A stretch of DNA of 64,000 nt, from assembly GCA_025331435.1 (NCBI GenBank), contig JAIWNI010000042.1, positions 179,101 to 243,100 of the forward strand, read 5' to 3'. The notes under the pieces are model-generated. The model had not been told where the DNA came from. It ran no database searches and saw nothing but the letters and a program-made list of their open reading frames with translations. Position numbers and translations under genes: made by a program. This document shows, piece after piece, positions 46,467 through 56,040 of the stretch (position 1 is the first letter of the stretch; every line of letters starts with the position of its first letter). Origin of the DNA: Choanephora cucurbitarum (taxonomy: Eukaryota > Mucoromycota > Mucoromycetes > Mucorales > Choanephoraceae).

Positions 46467-47982
46467 GAGCACGTGATTCTTGATGGAGTTATTACCTTAT
46501 AGGGTAATCTAGAGACAATGAAATTTTCTCCCAAAAGTCTCTACTAAATGGAAATTTTGCAATACCCCCCATACATGGTTATGCGGTCCACACTTTTTGA
46601 CGATATTTTGATGCGTTTTAATTAATAGTTTTGATTATAGAACAAACATATATCCTGTTGTCATACTAAAAACAAAGTTTGATAACAATAAATAAGCTTA
46701 AATAAGCTTTCATTGTTAACATTACTGAATGGCCTTTTTCACATGCAAAAGGAACATAAAATTGTCTTTTAGCTCAAACTTTATTTGTATCATGACAATC
46801 AGATTATTTTCCTGAATCCAGGATTTACTTGTCTCGCTTATCTTCATCATATACCTTGTTGATGAAGATGATAGAGTTTTAGACTGAATCAAAGTTCGTC
46901 TTTTGCTGATTCATGAAACTCTATTTCAAGCCAGATGGATAGTATTTGAATGGTAGCACAAGTTTATGCGTTTCATCCAACAATAATTTTTTCATTCACC
47001 AGTTGATTTAGAGCTGATCATCAAAAATAAAGCAATGCATGTGCTTGTCATTGTTCTCTCATAATTGGGCAGCTCTATACTAATTAGAATCGCATTTGAG
47101 ACAGTTATACTTTTCATGTTAATCATCAGTATAGGTAGTCTTTTCTCAAAAATTAAATATAGCAAGAAATATAAGGGCTTTGTCAAACTAAGCTTGATGG
47201 AATTGTTAAGTATCAGCAAATGAGATGGGAAAAAATGGCTGATAGACTATACGATCTGCATGTGTAACACACATCTAACATAAGAGTTTTTTCAATACAT
47301 GGCCTAATTTAGATGGCTTTTTTGATTAAACCAAGGTGGAATATTGCATTACTTTTCTTGTAGTCTCTTCTATAGCAATCAGTCATCTCACAGATAGCCA
47401 AGAAATAAAAAGGGAGTAAAGGATAGTGTCGTATAACTACACATTCCCCATTATGAAAATGTCAACAAAAGATATGGGTCTAAAAGTACTCTATGCATTA
47501 CATTATTCGCTACCCCTTTTTGTTTCCTGGCTAGATGCAAAATGACTGGTAACTGCGAAAGAGCCTAAACAAAAAGAGAGATGCAATACTCTACTTTGCT
47601 TCAACCAGGAAGCCATCCTGCTTCAATCGAGACAGATGTCTTGCTTGTGATAAATCGGAAAGAGAATATTTAAGGAACTGCTTCGCGTTCTCTGTCTACA
47701 TTACTTACAACACACAGAGTGTTTGAAACATCAACAAAAAACAAAGTTGGCAGGTCATAACAGCTATATGTGTAGCACAAACATCAGACTTGACAAGGCC
47801 TCTAGATATTTATGTGGAAGTCTATACTTTCCTTCACATTGCCCAAAGTGAACATCATTCTTTTGTGCTCTCGGAGCTCTTTCCGTGTCTTTTGTTCATG
47901 TAATATGAATTTGCCTTGCTGCTGTGTAACAATAGTCGTTTCTGAGTATGGTTTAACATACAATTGATTGGGTTTCTTTACC

Positions 47983-48030
47983 TTTACTTCGCTTTTACTT
48001 TACTTCGCTTTTACTTTACTTCGCTTTACT
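47983..48030 (+). repeat. Three 16-bp repeats in the leader of the family B nuclease gene
   Basis: TTTACTTCGCTTTTAC is repeated three times head to tail (the third ends TTTACT), directly before ATG 48042. It is pyrimidine-rich and lies where the promoter or 5' untranslated region should be. Confidence 0.7.
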
Positions 48031-48041
48031 CTGCCTCTATT

Positions 48042-49884
48042 ATGAATTCCAACGAAAAAATTAACTCGCTTTTAAAAGCTTACTTTACTTCTTGCATATC
48101 CAATGATATTGAACCTATCTTTGAAAACTTTATCAAAACTCATTCTGCATCGCTCAGAGATGCAATTGATTTGCAAGACCCCAAGGCCTTTGAAAACTGC
48201 TTCATTGCCTTCAAGAGACAAGCAGTAAAACAAGGGCTAAAAAATGTAACTAAAGCTGATGTTAAGTTGATTGTTCATATACTCACTCAATGTTATATGT
48301 AGGTCAAGAAGGGGCATGCAGCAAAAGCTTGGGGTGTTTTTGTAAGCTTCTAACGTTCTAGTGCGTATTCCTGCCCTAACCTTCATTCATATAGGTTGTC
48401 CTGAAGCAGTGCAACAGCGTAAAAAGAAAGCACGTAGATACGAATCTGATTGAAGAGTAAGTTCAAACCGTATACTTGTATTGAAAAAGAAGCAAGTAAC
48501 CAAGCTTTGGCATGTAGGCTAGATAACTTTGCCCTCCCTCAACAACACGGTGAAGATTTTATCTTCAAGCAATACAATATCAGCAAGGCTATCGCCAGAT
48601 ACGCCAATGATTCTTTGAATGATTTGAAATCCACCACCAATGAAGTCAAAAAGTTTCGCGAAGACATGAACCGATGGCTGTAAGTCACAACTGATAGCCT
48701 CTTTTATTAGTTTTACTTATGTATATCTTTTCTAGCGCCATTCACAACATTGTGAAACTGAACAGACAATTGGACACTGAATTGGCCACAGTGTTCAATG
48801 CAGGCATCATGCAAGATCTTTGCCGTCACTTTAGGGTAGAAGTATTTGGTAAACCTGCCCGCCTCACCACCAGCCTCAAAGTTGAAGTTTTGGATCTCCT
48901 TGCTGTATGACATTGTATAACCATTTTAAACCTCTAAGCAGTCTCTAACTGATGTTTGAATAGGACTTTGACGAGACAAGAGACACAAAGGCTCTGAAGA
49001 GAGAGCTTAACCGCCTGTCTGAGAAAGAAAATGGTGCTGTGTTTCGCACACTTGAAAGTTTGGTAAATTTGTAAGTATATTTTTTACATTGCAGCATCAA
49101 AAAGCAAAGTTCCAATTTCTTTGAAATAGACTAAACAAAATGACCAAGCTGATGCCCGAAATGGGTGAAAAAAAGGTTGAAAGTATCCTTGAGGCTGTTT
49201 GGAGATCACTGTTCAAAGTAACAGACGATCATGACCCATATGGGTAAGACGCTGAAGTTTGAAAAAAGATACGCTCACTCATCACCTTTTTTTTTTAAGT
49301 TATGACAATGTGCTTTTTCCTGCCCCCCATCCTCTCAGCAAATGCCGGCCAGATTTTGTTGTTGAAGTTCGCCTTGATGGATCTTTCATCAATTTGACTG
49401 GCGAAATCAAGCCATACCCTTGCTCCTCTTCCAAACTTGCACTCGATGCATATCGTCTCGGTGTCTTCTCTCTTTCCTTGCTGGAAAAATACGGCCTGAG
49501 TAATGTCATGGCTTTCCAAGCCAAAGGTAAATACAAGAGCCAATTTAACTTTTCAACTATACTGACCAACAGGAAAAAAAAGGTTTAGAAGTAACCTTCT
49601 ACCTTTTCTTCAACTACCATGGTCATTATTTCATGACAGAAATAGAGACAATCTGCTTTCCTGCCACTTATGATGAATTTTGTAAGTTTGGCTCTTGTTT
49701 GGACGAGTTGCTGAACGTTGCAACTGTGTATGACAAGTATTGTCATCAACAACAACAGCAACAACAACAGCAACAAGTTGCCGTATTTTCGTATGAAGTC
49801 ATGAACAAGATGTACGAGCTTTCAACAAGCAAGCGTACAAACACAATTGCTGAAGAGCCGTCTTCAACAGACGCTCTAAATTAA
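48042..49884 (+). CDS. PD-(D/E)XK nuclease-like protein, family B, 9 exons, polyQ
   Basis: This is a predicted nuclease-fold protein of unknown role. Nine exons join in frame: 48042-48245, 48303-48341, 48395-48456, 48518-48679, 48736-48904, 48964-49070, 49130-49243, 49300-49526 and 49583-49884, giving 461 residues. The N-terminal half is helical and charged (EPIFENFIKTHSASLRDAID, KSTTNEVKKFREDMNRW). The nuclease core is in exon 8: LSKCRPDFVVEVRLDG then NLTGEIKPYP. The aspartate of RPD and the E-x-K of GEIK are 17 residues apart, and the helix DAYRLGVFSLSLLEKYG follows. After EVTFYLFF and MTEIETICFP there is a run of ten glutamines (49747-49776), then VFSYEVMNKMYELSTSKR. The last acceptor must be the AG at 49581-49582; the earlier AG would break frame. 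The exact regularity of nine joins argues that this copy is intact. A broken second copy starts near 54800. Confidence 0.7.
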
Positions 49885-51559
49885 ATAAAATGAAAGCAAA
49901 GCTGGTCTTTGCTCTTTTTTCTTGCTTCTCTTAACTATTAAAACTGTCTTTTGTACTTTGAGCATTAAAAACATTTACATACGCTATTAGCACTGAGCAA
50001 CAGCTTTTTCACTCTTAGTAAAGTCAATGATTATTGGCTAGCGAAGTTTGAAAATATATTATACAATGGTTGAATTTTTATTGTTAGGATACCCCTCAAT
50101 CAATTCTTCCCTCTCCATAAGGCCTACCAGCTTAACTTTTGAAAAAAAGACCAACTTTGAAAGCCTTTACACAAAAAAAGTTTTTACGATAAAAATGATC
50201 TTTCACGATAACATTGTTTAGAAAGGTTACAAAGACATTTTCATTGTGATAGATTCTTTATCTCATAAGTGTATGAAGGATTTCAAAAAAGGGCTATATT
50301 TTTGGCGTTTTAAGCTCAGAGGCACTTTATGAGATTTTGTTTATCAAAAGCAGAAGAATGAGTCAATGATCTTGGAGATAAGATGTCTGTTTAATTGCAA
50401 GGAAGTTTCTTTGGCAGAACTTTTTTCTTTTTTTTTATTGGTGCTTGAGGATTTGAATTCTGTTAGATAAAAAAAGTAGAAAAAAAATAACAACAAAGTC
50501 AGAATAATAAAACCTTAGCAAGTATGTGTAATATCTATTTGCCTACACTTCTGCAAAGTTTGCAATTATCATAGAATGACGTCTATTTATCTTCTTGATC
50601 TGAGAAAGTCCGATGTTAGACCTTTGCCTTTAACACTTTGAATGATTAAGTGCCCTATCTCAAAGGCTATCTTGAACAGCAGTAACAATATCAATATCAA
50701 TACAAGTAGCAGTAGTAAGAGACTGAGTGATGTTGGATTTGGATTGAACAACGATAGAAGAGGACTAGATCACAGATGATAGAACGATAGATAACTTTGG
50801 AAACTGTGTGGAGTATGATCTAGAGAGGCATTAATCAGTTGGTTAAATCAAGATGTGACAACATGAATGACAATAGTCAAAGAGCTTGTAGCTGATGTTA
50901 GGTAGCTGGAAGTCCAAACGGATTGGATCAAGTTATAATGAGTGAGATCTTGGACTTGCTGAAATTGTCAATTGTGGGTACAATTGTAGATAAGGTTGAA
51001 GATAATCAGCCACTGCGGAAGGAAGAGATATATTCAGAGGGATATGAATGTAGATGAGCAACTACGCTTCCAGTCAATTGCTAGCATGAAAAGAAATAAA
51101 GTGTTGGTATATCCATGTCTTTTTCAGTTCAAGATGAAGCTTACTTTTTACTGTGCATTGGATACAAAAGAGAAGAAAAGAAAAATGGGGGGCAAGTAAA
51201 AATGACCGGCATTTAGTATGATATGAGTAGTGACGGGAAGAAAGATTGGTTATTCACTAATGAAGAAGCAACAAAAAATGACGGAATAAGCTAATGTCTT
51301 GGATTTGCATGAAATATGAGTATAGTTTCAATGTATTTTAAGCAGAAATTTAACATAAAAAAATAAAGATCACTTCATCATCACCGATAGTCTTGAAAAT
51401 TAGCAGAAAGCCTCCTTTACCTTACAGGATATAACTGAACAGAAGAAAGTTGAACAGTTTTAGCATTCAAACTGGAACTTTTGCCTCTCTACAAAAATTC
51501 TGGCCGTCAGAGTAAAATATTCATATAAAAATGTAAACTGAATTTCAACGTGTGCCGTA
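49885..51559. other. 3' flank of the nuclease gene and AT-rich spacer
   Basis: The first about 120 bp after the stop are nearly identical to the flank of the second nuclease copy (61930-62046), and then the similarity ends. From there to 51559 no gene is supported. A short Asn/Ser-rich coding-like run lies near 50671-50780. Confidence 0.45.
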
Positions 51560-52945
51560 GTGTGCATGCAGTGAAGAAATTTTTGGAAGCAGGAATGATT
51601 GAGAGGGCTCCCAATCAAGAAGAAACGCAATTCCTCTCTCAACTATTCACAGTCCAATAACCATCGAAAATCAGACCTATTTTGGATTGCAGGAAGATCA
51701 ATTCATCTATACAATGCGAGCACTCCAAAATGGAGGGAGATCCCACTTTATGGGGAAATGATTCAACCGAAAGATTTCTTAACAAAAATAGATTTGAAGG
51801 ACGCTTATGTAGTAGCTCCAATCCACCAAAAATCCAGGAAATATTTGAGCTTTTTGCATGGTGGTACGGTTTACAGATATCGGCCCTTGGCCTTTGGTCT
51901 CAGTGTAGCCCCTCGAGTGTTCTCAAAGCTGATCAAGTATGCAATCGAACCATTGAGGAAACAAGGGATCCGCGTGGTGTATTATCTCGACAACCTTTGC
52001 TTCCTGACAACGACAAAAGAAAAAACAACCAAGGTGATGAAAACTACCCTTCAGCACTTGCAGAAGTTAGGATTTATCATAATTGGAAGAAGAGTCAACT
52101 AGAACCGACACACCAACAAGATTTCTTGGGCTTCGAGTTCAACACAGTGACTATGAAGATCAGAGTTCCAAAACCCGAGATGGAGAATCTACACCAGCGA
52201 ATCAAGCAGGTTCAAAAGAAGAAGCCAAGATCGTGCAGGTGGATTGCATCATTACTAGGGAAGATGACAGCAATGATACCAGCAGCGATCGATGCACTAC
52301 TTCATATTTGACATATACAGAGAAATTTATTACGAAGTCTATCGGTGAACAACAACAACTGGGAAGGGAATTGCAACCTAGAACCACAAGCAATCAGCGA
52401 ACTGACTTGGTGAATAAACTCTCTGGCAAAAAAGAACGGCTTACCGATTCAACGACTGCTGCTGAACAAACCGGAAATCATCATCACAACCGACAGCTCG
52501 GACACGGGTTGGGGTCAACTCACTGATAATCCAAACACACGTATTTTGGACGTAAGAAGAACAAGAATTGTCCATAAGCGTAAGAGAGTTGAAAACGATT
52601 CTGTTTGCGATACAACTCCATGCAGAAAAATTCAAAAACTCTATCATTAAGATTCTCACCGACAATATGACTTCTATCAAATACACCACCAAAGATGGAG
52701 GCACAGCTTCAATTCACTTACAGAACATTGCAGTAGAGATCCAAGAGACTTGCAACAAATACAATCTGCAGGCAATATACCAACACATCAAGGGCATAGG
52801 CAATGTCGAAGCGGACCGACTGTCGCAAATCAAAAAACCTCTGTACGAAAGCACAGTACCAAGACAATTCTTCCAGACTATTGCCAAGAGATGGGGTCCA
52901 TTGACAATCGACATGTTTGCCGGCCGACTGTTGTATCAGACATGA
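51560..52945 (+). pseudogene. DIRS-type reverse transcriptase/RNase H remnant
   Basis: Coding sense passes between frames. It begins VKKFLEAGMIERAPN, then LDCRKINSSIQCEHSKMEG, then DFLTKIDLKDAYVVAPIHQK, YRYRPLAFGLSVAPRVFSKL and VVYYLDNLCFL. The catalytic YLDD is YLDN here. The thumb region follows (DFLGFEFNTVTMKIRVPKPE, WIASLLGKMTAMIPA), then an RNase H region (IIITTDSSDTGWGSTH, SVRELKTILFAIQLHAEKF, ILTDNMTSIKYTTKDGG, HIKGIGNVEADRLSQ). The downstream WGPLTIDMFAG is typical of DIRS pol. Several frame changes and a catalytic substitution make it inactive. No tyrosine recombinase was found after it. Confidence 0.75.
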
Positions 52946-53745
52946 AATACAATAAAAATAAATCTATAAAGACAAGAAAAGTACAACCAGAATCTATATA
53001 ATCCTGGAAGAAGCGAGAAAAGAGAGAGGAAGTTCTTTATTATCAAGCGTGTGTGTCTAATTAATACGAGATGGGCTGGATGAATTACAGTGAAGTTACT
53101 ATGCTAGCTCTGATCCATCTTGAGCCAATATCAGACTGTAAAGTGGATCAAGAGTCTTAAGAGCGACAAGCGTTGTATGAATAAATCAATCTCATATTAG
53201 GTCAACTCAATAGACTATAAGTCAAGTACTGAGCCACAGCTATGTCTAAGTGCACTTTCTGCCTGAATAAAGCTATTGCACGTGTCATATACTAAAATTT
53301 TGACATAACAATGAAGATTGAAGCTACGCGTGATTTATCTGAAGTTAGTTATAGATGCAGTTTGTAAGGAATATGACTATAAGCAGTATGTATTAGATCA
53401 AGACTATCTAGTTATGCGCTGTAATAGACATGTGTGTTGTATACATGCCATATTTGGAACAATAACAGTTTCTAAAGTCAGATTAGTTATTACGACATTT
53501 ACATATATGGATATGTTGATCCATCAATTATATGCGTTCTAAGTAAAACAAACAAAGAGTACGATATAATGAGTTGTATAAGAAATACTCGGTTAATAGA
53601 TTGAATCCACCGTCAGTATAAATAAATGTAGAGAATATGTATATTAAATATAGGACAACTTTTCTTTGGTCTAATTGATTAATTCTTGTTATCAATTATA
53701 TCATTATATAACACAAAGGAAATCAATACATACTGATCATCATTT
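52946..53745. other. Spacer, no supported gene
   Basis: No motif was recognised. It separates two unrelated retroelement remnants. Confidence 0.4.
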
Positions 53746-54480
53746 GTTCTTTTACAAGATATGTTGAAATTTACGCGTTATCATCTATCCATGCAATGGA
53801 AGTTGCCAAAACATTCCATCATCAATTTAGCTTGAGGCACGGGGTCCTAGAACAAATACAGAGTGATAACGGTCCACCCTTTAGTTCGGAATTCAACCTT
53901 GAATTATCTAAGTTTATTGATGCTGAATGGATATTCTCTCCTCCCAATCATCCTTCCTCCAACGGTTTAGTTGAACGATATATGAAATCATTAAGACAAA
54001 AGATACTGCTGTACTCAAGACAAGACGAAGTTCAACAACAATGGGATACCAACTTAAGACTCATTCGCTTTGTATCTAACACAATGTATCATCATTCAAT
54101 CAAGTCATCTCCTTTCGAACTGGTCTACGATCGAAGTCCATGAACGCCTATCTCTGTCACAAGAAATAAGCTTTCTAAGACATTCAAGGAACAAGATACT
54201 CCCCAACGACACTATGACATCAAGTTGAAGGAAACATTACAAGCAGCCTTTGCCGGGTATACAACCATATGAAGGAACATGAAGACTCAGAAGTACATCA
54301 ATCAAAGTGCATGATCAAGTCCTCAAATTCAACACGACTCTATCCACAGCAAAACACAATCGAAAACTACAGTACGATTGGGAAGGCCCTTGGTATATCA
54401 AAGAAATTATGTCAAACACAAGATTCAACCTACTACACTGCACATCAAACAAGAAGCTTGAATGAATCAGGATGTCATGG
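53746..54480 (+). pseudogene. Ty3/Gypsy integrase and pol C-terminus remnant
   Basis: The integrase core is partly present: RHGVLEQIQSDNGPPFSSEF (second catalytic aspartate) and HPSSNGLVERYMKSLRQKI (catalytic glutamate), followed by NTMYHHSIKSSPFELVYDRS. Past a stop at 54141 the sense resumes in shifted frames with LQYDWEGPWYIKEI, matching the C-terminal small barrel region of Gypsy pol. The HHCC finger, RT and protease are missing. Confidence 0.7.
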
Positions 54481-54791
54481 CTAGAAAGTTCTTTTTCTTC
54501 TCAAGTATACTATGACATCCTGATTCATTCAAGTCTATTTCTTGTTAAATGGCTATCAATCAAAGTTAAATTTTGGGGTGAAACTTTCGACATATATCTC
54601 TATCAAAAAATATCATAGAACAGAAGCCTAGATCCTGATAAATGCTACTCTAGAACATTATCAAAAGATTAATTGGGGGTAATGTAGTAATGACCACATT
54701 CAATTCTTTATGCACTCAGAAGTCCGACTGTATTATAAAAAGCGTTCAACACTTTTTCTCTTCACTTAATTATTTTTTTTTCGTTAACTTT

Positions 54792-54865
54792 CCAGTTCAG
54801 ATTACACATCCGAAATGAATACTACAAGCCAGTTCAGATTACACATCTAAGATGAATACAACAAT
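54792..54865 (+). repeat. 37-bp tandem duplication at the 5' end of the second nuclease copy
   Basis: CCAGTTCAGATTACACATC followed by an ATGAATAC-containing stretch occurs at 54792-54828 and again at 54829-54865 with few differences. Confidence 0.65.
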
Positions 54866-55436
54866 ATTGAACCCATCTTCGAAAATTTCATCACAACTCA
54901 TTCTGCATCGCTTAGAGATGCAATTGATTTGCAAGAACCCAAGGCCTTCGATCACTGCTTCGTTGCCTTCAAGAGACAAGCAGTACAACAAGGCTTCAAA
55001 AATGTAACTAAAGCTGGTGTTAAGTTGATTGTTCATATACTCACTCAATGTTATATGTAGGTCAAGAAGGGGCATGCAGCAAAAGCTTGGGGTGTTTTTG
55101 TAAGCTTCTAACGTTCTAGTGCGTATTCCTGCCCTAACCTTCATTCATATAGGTTGACCTTAAAAAGTGCCATAGCGTCAAGAGAAAGCTAGCCTCCGAT
55201 GGTGATTGAAGAGTAAGTTCAAACCGTATACTTGTATTGAAAAAGAAGCAAGTAACCAAGCTTTGGTATGTAGGCTGGATAACTTTGCCCTCCCTCAACA
55301 ACACGGTGAAGATTTTATCTCCAAACAATACAATGTCAGCAAGGCTATCGCCAGATATGCCAATGATTCTTTGAATAAGTTGAAATCTACCACCAATGAA
55401 GTCAAAAAGTTTCGCGAAGACATGAACCGATGGCTG

Positions 55437-55644
55437 TGTGACGTTATTCTGAGTATGAAGTAGATAAAAGATAATAAGAAGTAAAGTATAATAATAATAA
55501 AATAGATAATGTTTATTCATATTGTTTTGTCATGTATCTATATCTTTTCTTTTTCGAATAATAATATCGTGATTTCTTCTTCTTGATTTCTTTAACTTGT
55601 TAGGTGATCTTTCTTGTTCGGGCTTTCAAGATAGGCGCGTCACA
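55437..55644. mobile_element. Solo LTR with 5-bp target duplication
   Basis: The 208-bp insertion starts TGTGACG and ends CGTCACA (TG...CA) and is flanked on both sides by GGCTG (55432-55436 and 55645-55649). The uninterrupted paralogue at 48671-48690 has a single GGCTG. These are hallmarks of an LTR retrotransposon reduced by LTR-LTR recombination. It interrupts the exon 4/intron 4 junction. Confidence 0.85.
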
Positions 55645-55672
55645 GGCTGTAAGTCACAAATGATAGCCTCTT

Positions 55673-55930
55673 GTCTGGACTGCTCTACTCAGCATGAAAA
55701 ATACTGCCAATGAGGATCTCCCAGTCTCCACTTTGGTTGTATTGGGCACTGCCTTACAGACCCTGTGGCGGTATCACTATCGCTATGTCTTCGACCACGA
55801 ACCTTGGGGGGTGGAGCACTCGGTTCAAGCATTTTTGTGCCACCATAAATTTATGGCGGGTTAATTTACTTTGTCTGTTTATTTAGCGGTTTTTAAATAA
55901 AGTCTACACTTTTTACAAAAAAAAAAAAAA
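55673..55930 (+). mobile_element. 5'-truncated LINE tail with poly(A) and 13-bp target duplication
   Basis: A plus-strand open end of LINE ORF2 (STLVVLGTALQTLWRYHYRY, then VFDHEPWGVEHS) runs to a stop near 55862, followed by AATAAA and about 14 A. It is bracketed by ATGATAGCCTCTT at 55660-55672 and 55931-55943. It belongs to a different LINE lineage from the three large copies, judging from its protein end. Confidence 0.8.
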
Positions 55931-55943
55931 ATGATAGCCTCTT

Positions 55944-56018
55944 TTTTTTTTTGTGTAGAATTATTTGTTTTATTAAATAAATAATTGATTATAAGTCACA
56001 CGTCAAAAAGAGAGGTGT
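55944..56018 (-). mobile_element. Second short LINE 3' tail in the same target, inverted
   Basis: A 75-bp segment begins with T-run (the poly(A) of a minus-strand element). Its reverse complement contains CCTCTCTT and TGACGTGTGACTT, matching the 3' end of LINE copy 2 near 44300. It sits between the second (55931-55943) and third (56019-56031) copies of ATGATAGCCTCTT. Confidence 0.7.
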
Positions 56019-56040
56019 ATGATAGCCTCTTTTATTAGTT

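Larger units (their letters stand above)
44874..48041. other. Long AT-rich intergenic stretch
   Basis: No gene is supported on either strand. The only clear structures are the 59-bp palindrome at 46408-46466 and the 16-bp repeats at 47983-48030 leading into the nuclease gene. Confidence 0.45.

Noticed and set aside
48294..48302. In-frame TAG ending the first open frame of the family B nuclease gene
   Set aside because: It is the end of a 57-bp phase-0 intron (48246-48302) that is conserved in the second copy.
55437..55644. Interpretation as a small DNA transposon from its TGTGACG/CGTCACA ends
   Set aside because: The TG...CA ends, 5-bp duplication and length fit a solo LTR better, and the inverted match beyond seven bases is poor.
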